From: Neodiprion pinetum | Taxonomy: Eukaryota > Arthropoda > Insecta > Hymenoptera > Diprionidae | Direction of reading: 5' to 3' | Length of the DNA: 64,000 nt | NCBI RefSeq assembly: GCF_021155775.2 | Contig: NC_060234.1 | Location: forward strand, 13,133,871-13,197,870 | Part shown: one piece after another, positions 54,189 to 64,000 of the stretch | Layout: each line of letters begins with the position of its first letter | How positions within the stretch are numbered: the first letter of the stretch is position 1 | The notes under the pieces: model-generated | Databases searched by the model: none | What the model was told of the DNA's origin: nothing | The model's input: only the letters and a program-made list of their open reading frames with translations | Translations under genes and position numbers: made by a program

Positions 54189-55954
54189 TTGGCGGTGGAC
54201 TCTCACGAGCGATGGAACACACGGTGCGATTTTTTGGCGGTAAGTCCTCACGAGAGGTGGGATAGACCGTGCATTGAGGCTAGTGGTTGTGTATGGTGTC
54301 GTTGTAGCACGGACACACATTTCCTTGCAATTGTTACAGGATCAAACCATTCCTCATTTGTTTCGTCAGATGATAACTCGGTAAACTGTGAGGCTGATGA
54401 TCCGGAGACAAACATAGGTTTAGCTAATCTTCAGTTGCTTAAAGTTGCTGTGTTTGAGGAGGAGTCGACTAATCTGTTGGCGGAGAGTGATGCACCTTCG
54501 GAAGGTTCGCTTACGTCCCACGCTGAGCTTTCTAATCGCATCTCGCAGTGGATACAGAGTGGCATGAGAAAAGATGTGAAAATCAATTTATTTAGCACCT
54601 ACCCACGTAAAGATAGTGTACTTTTGGAAGCTCCTACCCTTAACCCGGAGATATAATCTACAGTTAGTGTCGCTGTTAAAAAGAGGAATGAATTTTTCGC
54701 TGCTGATCTAAATACCTGTATAGTTGGTTTAGCTATTGCGGCTACCTGGGTAGAGCTCTTTATGTTGCTGATTAAGAAAGGTCTGGATAAAAATGATGGA
54801 GATTTGTTGATAAAGTATCAATTAGATTCGGTGAATTTTTTGTTCGAGGCTCACCTACGTTTGAATTTTTATGCCTTCCCGCCTATTTTGATGATCTTAC
54901 GAGAAATTCAAATAATTATATCGGATCAAGCACAGGGTGTACTGGTGATACCAGACTGGCACGCGCAGCCTTGGTATCCTCTATTCACTTCTCTTACAAT
55001 CGAACCACCTATGGTTTTTTAATCATCTTCTTACCTGCTTTTTTCACCTGCTAGATTGATTTCTTTTGCCAACAAGTCGTCACTGATTGTCGGCAAATTA
55101 TCAGGGAAGGGTAAAAGCGGAAAAATATTTCAAAAGAGTTTGTATACTTTTTGATTGCTTCTCTGTCTACAGCAACTGTGAAGCAGTATAGTAAACCAAC
55201 CATGGATCTGTTAGTTTATTGTACGTCTGTTGGTTGTAACTCTTCTAAAGCTGGTGAAAGTAGGATTTTAATGTGGTCAACTAACGTATTGCAATCAGGT
55301 GCGTCCTATGGGACGTTGAACACTTGTAGATCAGCAATTTCTCGTTATTAACTGCAGGTGATCGCGTTTCAAAAAGCCCTGTAATATCGAGGTTTTCCAA
55401 AGGAGTGGTCAGGTCCAGGCCACTGAAACCAAAATACGAAAAGACATGGAACGTGAAACCAGTTTTATATTCAATTTCAAAGCTTCGCCCACTAGATTCT
55501 TTGAATTAAGTAAAATTGACTAATAGATTGGTGGTTTTTGTTAGCTTCAAGTACGGCACACAGAGCGCAGACACTTTCCACAATTAAATTGAGTAACATT
55601 TCAATGAATAATGGAAGTTTTGAAATTCGAATTTTAGACTTGATTAAGACGTCTCGTCCGGGTGCGTTTTAGCCTCTTTTAGTGATATCTTTCTTCATAG
55701 ATAGGCCTAATCTATGCATAGCCAGTACGTTAGACCGTTACTTGGTGATTACTGAACCACTACGTATTAATATTGATAATTTATTGATTACGACTTCGAA
55801 ACCTTATAAAGCTACGAATCCTCAAACTTTTAGTAGATGGATTAGGGCGTTTCGCGTGCGTTGTGGAATAAGCAAACAATTCACGACGCATAGTACACGT
55901 CATGCGGCTACATCAACGGTCGAAAAATTCTCAGATCTTTGCTCAATTTTATAA
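54189..55954 (+). pseudogene. DIRS-type retroelement, internally deleted, with tyrosine recombinase
   Basis: Plus strand. Gag: ISQWIQSGMRKDVKINLFST, YPRKDSVLLEAPTLNPEI, with a TAA at 54,654-54,656 and continuation in the same frame to about 54,850. The frame then passes directly into the end of the RNase H region (NFYAFPPILMILREI, VLVIPDWHAQPWYPLF), so the whole RT is deleted in frame. The tyrosine recombinase follows: ATVKQYSKPTMDLLVY and GASYGTLNTCRSAIS (about 55,160-55,350), a broken middle, and the C-terminal catalytic part at 55,682-55,954 with TNPQTFSRWIRAF and the H-x2-R box HSTRHAATST. Stops and frame changes are frequent in the middle. DIRS elements insert by this recombinase and do not use an integrase. 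Confidence 0.88.
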
Positions 55955-55959
55955 TCGAC

Positions 55960-57100
55960 CTATTGTATCAGATAGAAGTGCTCGGTCATTGATTAGTTTC
56001 TAGTATGTATACTGAGACGTGTTGCGGCCAATGTTAAGGTCAAATAATAAAAAAAAAATACCTGTATAATAATAAAGAAGTATGATTATTGAATATGGAA
56101 AAACAGTAATTAGAGAATTCTCTAAGCATCTACATAGTTATCGTGAGAACGAGACTCGTATACATATAATTGAACAATCAAACAAACTTACCTGTTGTGA
56201 ACTTCGATCGTAATTGTATGAAGAGACTCGTTTGAATGATATGGACCCACCCGAGATTATATGAATAAGATCCAATAATCGCATCCCAATCCTTGTTTTT
56301 AATGACCGGCTATAAACGTTATGAAGAAACAGAACACGCCGGCATGACAAGAAAGTTTTGGAAATTTTTTTGCTACACAATGCACGCTATAAGGTTGGCA
56401 AATGATTACGTAAGCACTAGTCATAGTGTTAAATATTCTTCGCGTCATAACTTTGAGTAAAATATATATGAAATATATAGTGCTGTGTTTTACGTAATCA
56501 ATTTTTCTGTCTATCGTGAAAATGAATACATTCCTTCTAGATTTTAGACGCTAAAAGCTTTGACTGAATCAGAATTTATGTGACGTACGCATGCACAGCT
56601 AGTTTTTCAAATATGAGTAACCAAATGCAGGATCAACACCCAGCATCGAGGCAATTTTCTTGAAGAATTAGTAGAAAATCACTAGAATTCACCGGGATTC
56701 AAACTGAAGTTTTATATTGAAAATCACTTGGAAATCACTTATGAATCGTTGATAATTTCAAAACAAGTGGCCCCTTTGATAACCATCGTAGAATCCGTCC
56801 ACAGATTTCTTTGTACAACTTTATGGTGCATCAAAGATAGTTTTATTATATCGCTTGAGGAAGATTTGAAATTTTCACACATTCAGAATTTGAAGTCGAG
56901 GCTTTCCACAAAATTATAGTGATAATAATTTAACAGCGAACTTTCATGTGTGTTGATTTTGATGTAACTAAATGTTCGGCACGTCGAAGTAAAAAAGTCG
57001 GACAAACTGCTGTGGGCAATTTTTTTTTATTACTGCTTTTCAAAGTGAGTAGTCAGTGTTCTCGGTGGCTATGAGTTTTTCCAAATAGTGATGAATGCCC
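55960..57100. other. Unassigned; short TGAAATCA-like run
   Basis: No gene supported. At about 56,690-56,735 a few GAAAATCACT/GAAATCACTT units resemble the decamer arrays elsewhere in the window. A 63-codon plus frame at 56,728-56,919 overlaps it and has no motif. Confidence 0.35.
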
Positions 57101-57114
57101 TCATTTTGGTTCTC

Positions 57115-58125
57115 TATCAGGCACTTTTTATGTTCTTTGATAGCTTTGTTCAGTTTAGTTATGTCCAAATTAGATCCATTGCTCTGCCAGATTATCTTTG
57201 TTTTTTATTTTTTTCTCATGTCTTATCGAGAACACTTTTTGGTAAGTTTAATCTAGTGGTTTATTGTACGAATAAAAGCGTCGCTAGATTAATGACGTCG
57301 TTTAATTTTATCTTAAACTCTTCAATCACGTATTCTGTGTCTTCCAGAGTTTGAAGGGGTATAGTACACGTAATTTCGTCCTCTAAGATTGCTCTGTAAT
57401 TTTCTCTACTAGTTATTTTGCTGTGTAGAAAATAGTTATTTTGTACCCTTTTGATTTGAGAAAGCATTTTGACGAGTATCGGTGAGTGATCCAAAGTTGG
57501 GTCGATACAAGATTTTGCAGTTAGGTAATTTATGTTTATGCCTTCTACAACTGCATCCTCGATTAAATCAGGTAACTTGCTTGTGTCAGAAGGCTAATGG
57601 GTACGCTCGCAAATAATGCCATGAGATTAACAACTTGCATGGGTAAATACAATTGCCTGCCGTTAAGGTTTAGATTTAATGACGTGGGTCCCCACCAGGG
57701 GTGTTTAGCATTATAGTCTGCTGCTAGGAAGCGATTTCCCAGCCTTTCGAAAAAGTTGGTAAATTTTTCTTTGCTGATAATATGTTTTGGTGGGCTATAT
57801 ACAACAGAGCGAGTTTTAGGTCCGTTCCTATCCTTAGTTTTTAGACTTTAGCAGCTTGTAAGAAGTCTTCACAATAATGTTGATTTTCTTAGTATTTATT
57901 CTTGTTTTTAATAATTACAGCTGTACCTCCATGCGCTTTCCCGTCTGAATGATTTGTAGTGCATATTGAGTGACATGGAATTTTTAGGTCGTTTTTTTGT
58001 GTGAAGTGAGTTTCCAATATTAAAACTATATCAATATCATGATTTCTTGTAATTGATTTTAATTTTAGCTTTCTTTGAGTTGAGCTTTTGGCGTTCCATA
58101 ATGCTATTTTGATTTTTTCATTCAT
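57115..58125 (-). pseudogene. Jockey-like non-LTR endonuclease fragment
   Basis: Minus strand. It begins MNEKIKIALWNAKSSTQRK (ATG about 58,125), followed by DIDIVLILETHFTQKNDLKI (the conserved LxETH of APE-type endonucleases) and HGGTAVIIKNKNKY. After several frame changes there is a CKLLISWHYLRAYPLAF-type region and then DHSPILVKMLSQIKRVQNNYF (57,494 downward, the conserved SDHxP endonuclease end) and the linker ENYRAILEDEITCTIP. RT is absent. It is a different element from that at 40-42 kb. Confidence 0.82.
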
Positions 58126-58239
58126 TTTGTTTTGTTTATCAACGTGGTGAGAGCGTTTAATATAATGAATGAAAATGATGTTCATATGTTTCATAGTCAT
58201 ACGTTTAGAACTAAGTAGAAGTATGCAAACCAATCATAG

Positions 58240-59100
58240 TTATTAGACTACTTTAAATTAGTTTGATGAGCTGCGAAGCTCTCGATGAGGCTAGACACAG
58301 AGCTAGTAGTCTTGTGAAGCCTAAGTTTATGCTTATATGATCAGGTAAACTTGGATTAACAATCTATAATACCTTCGAACCAACTCGATGCTGTGATGAA
58401 ACAGTCTTAAAATAACCATAATTTTGCTCGGAAACAATTCACTGCATTACGAGGTTATCAATGTCTACCAAAAATAGTTTATACATAGGAACGAGTGACA
58501 AATAAATTTGCATAAAAAGTAACGATATCGTCCAAAAAGCACCTTTGGTGCAAAAACCTTTTTAAATTCAATATCACTTCAATTTTATATTAAAAGAAAG
58601 TTGTATTGTAAAGACCTAGACAAAATGGAATTCGCAAAAAAATTTTCAGACCTTTGCCCGTGCCCTAGCCCCTTCTGTATTTTCCTTATCCTATTTTACT
58701 ATCTACTATATACTGATAATAACAAAAATAAGTGTCAATCTAGTGTTTTTGTTCATTTATCTCCTAAATTTGAATACAATGTTTTTGTTCATTCAGTTAC
58801 TTGAGTAGCTGTTTCCAGCATTTAAAACTAATATTGCAAATCAGATCACGAGTCCCATTTCATGGGTGGTTTATGTAATAACCCACGCGTTAAATTTCTT
58901 ATGTATGTTGCTGTTCTCTTCCAGCTATCTTTTGGTGTAAAAATACAGATTGTATACTTTTGGCCCGGCATAAGAAAAACATCGCAATCGTATTTTCCTA
59001 CTGCATTTTGTCAAGCGGGCAGTATGCCTTCCTTGATTAGTGTACGTTTCTCGTAGTCCGCTGCCTCGATCAGCTGTTTCTCTTACAAAATACAATTGAG
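58240..59100. other. Unassigned sequence
   Basis: No recognised gene. Open frames at 58,601-58,804 and 58,862-59,056 (plus) lack motifs. Confidence 0.35.
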
Positions 59101-59136
59101 AAAAATTTCTTGGATGTGTAGGTCTTCTTATTAAAA

Positions 59137-59195
59137 ACATCGAAATTATAAGTCAACGTTTCGACCCTAGGATGTGGGTCATCTTTAGGAATGTT
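59137..59195 (-). ncRNA. Hammerhead-like motif of Penelope type (degenerate)
   Basis: On the minus strand: CTAAAGA, then a perfect 5-bp stem GACCC/GGGTC around ACATCCTA, then CGAAACGTTGAC. This matches the hammerhead layout (CUGANGA, stem II, GAAA) except for G-to-A at the third core position, which should abolish cleavage. It marks a Penelope-like terminal region; no RT was recognised nearby. Confidence 0.45.
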
Positions 59196-59199
59196 TATT

Positions 59200-60300
59200 G
59201 CATCTGGTACAAGAGAACAAAAATTAAATAAATTTCCTTATTTGTTACATACCATCTCAATTATGGCATAACGGTGTAAAGTAACATAGTGACCTAGTAC
59301 AAAATTTCCAACGAACCAAAAAAACGAAGAAAAAAACCAAAAAGGAAAGTATCTTTCCGGTGAAGACTTCTTTTTCTTTCTTCACTTTGAATCGTTCAAC
59401 ATTTTAAATTTATACAAACGACGTGGACCTCTGGACGGAACTCACACACGAAATTTTATGATAATAAGACCTTGAACAAGCAAAAAAAAACCAAAATATA
59501 ATATCGCATAACGATATTTGAATCGGTTAAAGCGATAAGTTAAGCGTGATCAACACGTGTTTTTGTAACATAACCTAATTCTGTTCATACTGACCTATTT
59601 ACATTGAGAAAACAGGATTAACCGTGGACTAGATGCGTTAATCATATTTTAAGGAACCTGGAATTTTTCCCGTTTCTTTTTCTTCTTACTTCCCACCTCT
59701 ACATCCGTAACAGTAAGGATATTTAGATTTGCAAAATTTAGATCAACAGTTGCGTGCATACGCGGCGATCACCGAAGAGTCTAAGAGCTCGTGAACTTTT
59801 TAGTTACGTCATTTCATAAACAAAATTTTCCATCTTGTCATACTCTCTTAACATAGCTGATAATTGATTCGGAAGTCTGCCTGGCCTCCAGTACTGGAGA
59901 ACGCGGTGGGAGGGGCGCAAAGGGTTAAAAAAATCGATTGAAAAACGTCCTTTCATAAGCGTTAATTTTTTGTTCGGTAGCAGGGAATGATATTTTGAGT
60001 TCAATAGTAAAATTGGCAGACACCTCGGTCGCTGGAAAAATGGCGGCAGACAACAATAAAGACACGCGAAAATGTATCTAACTTACGTCATACTATAAGG
60101 GTTGGAACAAAAATAAACTCTTACAGGAAGTCATCCAAATTCTATATACGAAAGGGCAGACAAATATCTTGACCCGAACACCGTGGCAGACAACGAAAAC
60201 GACCGGTAAATCCGCGCAGATTTTGAAGCGGGCGCTATAGTTATTTTCGATTACCAGAATTTTATTTCGTTATATTGTTATATAGCAGGGCGAGCATATG
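59200..60300. other. Unassigned sequence
   Basis: No supported feature. A 66-codon minus frame at 59,804-60,004 lacks motifs. Confidence 0.35.
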
Positions 60301-60319
60301 TATTTTTAAGTATTATTCA

Positions 60320-60352
60320 AAATTATTATTGTTATTATTATTATTAATTATT
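60320..60352 (+). repeat. (TTA)n microsatellite
   Basis: Imperfect ATT/TTA trinucleotide run with interruptions, about 33 bp, within a wider AT-only tract. Confidence 0.85.
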
Positions 60353-60712
60353 TTTTTATTGTTATTATAAATAATTGATTGTGAAAGTGTACGTACATTT
60401 TTCAAGCAGAAATACAAAATATACGTAAAAATGGCTAATTTGTTTTTGTACGTCTTCAAAATCATCAAATAATTCGTCTGAACTGTTGCCATCGTTGTAC
60501 TCGTTGCCGAAATTATTTTCAACGTCCTCGTCGTCTGTAAAGTTAAAAAAAAGGTAATGAAAGTGTGGCAGTGACCGTATGCACGACTAGTTTATAAAAT
60601 AAATATGTATACCTGCAACATCCATGTCTTCATCTTGACTCGTGGTTTGAATTATTACGTCATTGACTAAGGATGGTGATATTTGGAAAATATATTTCAC
60701 AAACAAATTTCC
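60352..60712 (-). pseudogene. Possible two-exon acidic coding fragment
   Basis: Minus strand. An open stretch (VNDVIIQTTSQDEDMDVA) ends at 60,613 with donor GTATAC; a 78-bp putative intron (60,612-60,535) ends TTTACAG; the next exon continues in phase as DDEDVENNFGNEYNDGNSSD and ELFDDFEDVQKQISHF to a TAA near 60,352. Joining keeps one frame and one composition, which argues for a real gene piece. Family unknown, perhaps the acidic N-terminus of a transposon-encoded protein. Confidence 0.35.
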
Positions 60713-60799
60713 GACTCAGATATTAAAATTACATCGTGTACAACACGACGTATGACACCTAATATTGCTAAATAACAATAAAAAATAATTTATAATAAT

Positions 60800-62156
60800 G
60801 AAAAAATAATGAATAATAGTGGATCATGAACGGACTCTTGTCACCTGAAAATTTCTTCATCGAATCGTGCCATATTTACGGAAAGCTAATTGCTGGTAAA
60901 GATGGTACAAAACAATTTTTTTTTGTCAATTCAGAGTCGATCAATAAAATTTGGGATTCGATATGAAATTTCTTTTTTTATTGAGAATTGAAAATTAATT
61001 TATGAGATCTGAAGAAGATTTAAAAAAAAATAATTTTTTTTTGAAAAAGAAAAGTCAATATTTGAAGTTGTAATCTTGCATTTTGTACATATCTTAATAA
61101 ATATGTAATATATGAAAAAATCACGAGAGACTTTTTTCACAGTAGATTGATTTTCATAAAAAAGATCTTCTCAGACTTTTTGTCATATATGTTATATTTT
61201 GGGAGATTTTTAGGAAGAAGTGAAAAAAAACGAAAAATCAATTGCGCCAGTTGTTACGTATAAACTACGTGGCTCAAATTTTAAGAGGTTATTTTTTAGG
61301 CCCCCAACAGGCATGTTTTCAAATTTTTTTTTTTTTAACACTAATATATAGTATATAAATTAGGGAACCAAACAGGTTCAAAAATTGCATTTAAGTATAC
61401 AAAGACACCAGTTAAAATTTAAGATTTTAATATCAATATTAAGGGGTGGCTCATCGCACTTTTCGATTTTCCATAAGAATAACATAGGATAAATGTTGTT
61501 TGCTTCTTCTAGTTTTTATAACTAGTTAACGAAGCGTCGTACAAAAAATCTAAAGATACATTTTAGTCGGAAATCGAATGCTCTACAAAAAAGGTCTCTT
61601 GTCAAAATTTCATAAAACTAACTGTGTCAAAGTTACAGCCTGTCAAAAGTTGAATTACCTATAATTTGACCTTTTTGAATATTATAGCATAGCTACCAGT
61701 CTCATAAAAAAAAGTGTGAATGAGTTTTTTTGTGAAGCGTACATTTTACTTTATGGGGGGGGGAGGTAAGGGTTTCAGCGTAAAAAAACACTTTTTTTGT
61801 GAATTTTTTTTTACAGTATAGATTGAGTAAATTCAGTCAAACCTTTCTTACATTATTAAGTATACTTTTAACAATATTCCGTAATTTTTTCATGCGGAAA
61901 TATTGAAAAACAAGCCGCTGACAGAGCTTGCCCCAGAACGACTCAGAAAAAAAACAATTTGCTGTGTTCACTATATCTCGATCGAAAATTATCTGATATA
62001 AAAAACCATTAAAATTTAGTCAAAGTATCATCAAATCCTCCCCCCAACGTTCTTTGATTATTTTTTTTTTTTCATTCCAAAATTTTTGGTGGCCATCTAA
62101 AGTGTAAACTGCTATTTTTCACGAAAAATTCCGCCATTTTGTGGGTGGAACTCTCC
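60800..62156. other. Non-coding, repeat-like AT-rich sequence
   Basis: No gene. Long A and T runs and phrases such as GGTGGCTCATCGCACTTTTC (about 61,444) and GGTGGCCATCTAAAGTGTAA (about 62,089) look like parts of non-autonomous elements, but paired ends were not found. A run of nine G lies at about 61,756. Confidence 0.4.
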
Positions 62157-62160
62157 TTAA

Positions 62161-63752
62161 GGGGGTCCTCTAGTTTCTCGGCTGTTTTTTTATGGCTTTT
62201 TCAACAATTTTTTACGGGCAAAGCATCGAAATAATCAATCTCATTGTTTTTGCATAATCTTTATCAACATTTAAATGAGCTTTACAAATTTTTTAAAGTC
62301 AAAATATATAATAGAATAGCAGCTATAGTGGCCGACAGGAAGACATCAAGTAGAAGAGGTGCTTGACGGTAACCAAGATTGCGGCTGTTCTGCTTATCTG
62401 AAATCAAAAAACCAAACGGCATTTTAATCTTCATATTCAAGACTAGCGATTGAACTAGAGTGAATTTTAAATTACAAAAATTGACATTTTTATACACTTT
62501 TGAAAATTACATTCTATTTTTTACTCATTTTTTCTTAAGTTTTTCGCTCGTACGAAAAAAACTATCGAAGCAATCATGATAATTCTAGTTCAATCGCTGG
62601 CTTATAACATATTAAAGATGCTGTATAAATTTGAACAAGATCGGTGCAATAGTTTCTGAAATATCGTGGTTACCGTTTCGAAAAATGGTGTTTCGAGAAA
62701 AACGCGTTTGAAAGTTCGCGCATGTGATTTATACTAAAAATTCCATCTCACCGTCAATCTGCTATGCCTGGACCATACAACAGGCCTTCCTCTTCTTCTT
62801 GGAGGTCACGCAGAGCTGCTCTGTCTTCTCTTTTCGCGATTCGGGCCTGTTCTACAACATCGCTCGTGCGCCTTTCTGAACGGTCGATCCGAGAGCTATC
62901 ACGCTGTTGAACATATCCTTTAGCTTGTGGGCCGATTTTCACTCCCATGGTTTCCAAGGTCTTCAGGATAGCTTCGAATCCTTCGTTGAAGATTATGACA
63001 GCGAGAAACGTGGCGATTTCAACCACTTTTGGCCCAGAATGGAGGTGCTTCGGAGCAAAAGTCCAGATTTTTGGGCATGAATCTATTTCTTTTTCTTTCT
63101 CACACTTGCACGCCATAGAAATTTTAAAGCCCAGTCCTCGTATATCACGTTGATGGAAAGTCACCGTACTTTTGCACTCTTTACAAATAACAGCCGAAGA
63201 AATGGTTGAAAATACACTTACAAAATTCAAAATACAATACAAAACAGTCTGTTCAACGTTCACTTCAAAATTTTTATTTTGACGAAGTTTCGTCGCTGAC
63301 GCCGATGTAAACGACTTGTCTTGTTCAAAAGTGTGTCGGTTGCCTGCGAATTTTCGCTTTTTAGGTCGATCGAAAAAATCAGCTACGTGCGACTCGCAAG
63401 AGAAAATATAGTACGCTTCGCAACTGCCACAGCAAGACTGAACTAAAACTTCACGGCGTCTTAGTCAATATTCAAAAGCGTCTGTCAACGGTCTCGGCTC
63501 CCCTTTACTCGGGCCTAATTCACAAAAGGTTCAGGTAGCAGTTAGATTTGGGGATATCAATCCAATGGTCAGCGCCGCTCGGCTTTCGGAGCAGCCCGGC
63601 GCGCGCTCCTGCTCCGTTCCAGGGCCATAACTTGTGAACCACTTCGAATATCGAAAAATCCTTTGGCACACATTTTCTACACATGTTGTAGATGTGATTT
63701 ATGAAAAAAAAAAAAAATCGATTTTTTCGACCCGAGAAACTAGAGGACCCCC
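62161..63752 (-). mobile_element. Kolobok-like DNA transposon, internally deleted
   Basis: A 1,592-bp element with a perfect 21-bp inverted repeat GGGGGTCCTCTAGTTTCTCGG at both ends and TTAA at 62,157-62,160 and 63,753-63,756. It encodes a shortened transposase on the minus strand. TTAA duplication together with the encoded protein type fits the Kolobok group. Loss of the catalytic core makes it non-autonomous. Confidence 0.9.
62754..63464 (-). pseudogene. Kolobok-like transposase lacking its catalytic core
   Basis: Frame open from 63,464 (after a TGA) to a stop at 62,754; the first ATG is at 63,263, but family-like sequence (DRPKKRKFAGNRHTFEQ, SASATKLRQNKNFE) is present upstream of it. The N-terminal part has cysteine pairs (VICKECKSTVTF, MACKCEKEKEIDSCP) of a zinc-binding domain. 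It joins directly to the C-terminal tail (KVVEIATFLAVIIFNEGFEAI, the RIDRSERR region and ELYGPGIAD-type end LLYGPGIAD). The several hundred residues that normally carry the DDE core are missing. The join is in frame and no stop has appeared in about 237 codons. Confidence 0.85.
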
Positions 63753-63756
63753 TTAA

Positions 63757-64000
63757 TGTAAAAAAAAAAATTAAACTAAACTTCGGGGGGAGGTATTTTA
63801 TATGTGGAAAATGTGTACCTACCAAGTTTGAAATAAATCGGTCAAGTAGTTTTCAAATAGCAGTGAACACGGACTTTGAAGAAGTAGTTTTGAGAAAAAA
63901 TCACAAGCGCACGATCGAACGTACAACGACAAACTGACGCTCGTCTCTCGTTTTAAAATATTGTACAGTGTATAGTATACATACTAGTATAAAATATGTC
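63757..64000. other. Unassigned AT-rich flank
   Basis: No gene. Words such as CAAGTTTGAAATAAATCGGT resemble subterminal sequence of TTAA-type elements, so the Kolobok-like copy may sit within an older relative. Confidence 0.35.

Noticed and set aside
63520..63825. 101-codon minus frame near the right end of the Kolobok-like element
   Set aside because: It crosses the terminal inverted repeat and an A-run; no motif.
1..64000. CRISPR arrays, tRNA, rRNA, bacterial operons
   Set aside because: No regularly spaced identical repeats, no cloverleaf or rRNA signature seen, and intron-containing eukaryotic elements dominate.

Overview
The window is AT-rich eukaryotic DNA with GT-AG introns, hymenopteran- or other arthropod-like transposons, and no rRNA, tRNA, CRISPR array or bacterial operon that I could see. 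The mix of element families (Polinton/Maverick, Penelope-like, DIRS, BEL/Pao, Ty3/Gypsy, Jockey-like, Kolobok-like, Helitron-like) points to an insect; the order cannot be fixed from sequence alone. No convincing host gene was found: almost all recognisable coding sequence belongs to mobile elements.

Layout. 1-7.06 kb: host-like intergenic DNA with a degenerate TGAAATCA decamer array, two small inverted-repeat elements and a decayed unknown coding region. 7,070-19,644: a complete Polinton with exact ends (AG...CT termini, long inverted repeats, 6-bp target duplication ATAGTG). It carries protein-primed DNA polymerase B (broken by seven stops and a frameshift), a chimeric integrase, a conserved Polinton protein, a packaging ATPase split by a nested 1.24-kb element, a phospholipase A2-like protein, a small hydrophobic protein, a double-jelly-roll major capsid protein and a 163-residue protein of unknown role. 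No cysteine protease was found. 19.7-33 kb: mostly non-coding with a 200-bp repeat present twice in opposite orientation, a DIRS gag-RT fragment on the minus strand and a small MITE. 33.4-40 kb: an OTU-type protease ORF, two Penelope-like fragments in opposite orientation, a GC-rich hairpin ladder that looks like a Helitron 3' end, a second decayed Polinton polymerase fragment, and a 946-bp palindrome.

40.0-47.9 kb is a three-level nest. A Jockey-like non-LTR element is interrupted by a Ty3/Gypsy-type LTR element (196-bp LTRs differing at one base, ATAT target duplication). That element is in turn interrupted by an intact 4.1-kb DNA transposon with about 511-bp inverted repeats and a three-exon transposase gene that splices into one 764-residue frame. 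I cannot place this transposon in a named superfamily with confidence; it is the best candidate here for an under-described, recently active system.

48-64 kb holds degenerate BEL/Pao, DIRS (with tyrosine recombinase) and Jockey-like fragments, two Penelope-type hammerhead-like motifs, and at 62,161-63,752 a TTAA-flanked Kolobok-like element whose transposase has lost its catalytic core but stays open as an N-to-C fusion.

In the Polinton the genes together describe a virus-like element: polymerase and integrase for self-replication and insertion, ATPase and capsid proteins for packaging, PLA2 as a virion-type lipase. The stops, frameshifts, deletions and nested insertion indicate this copy is dead.
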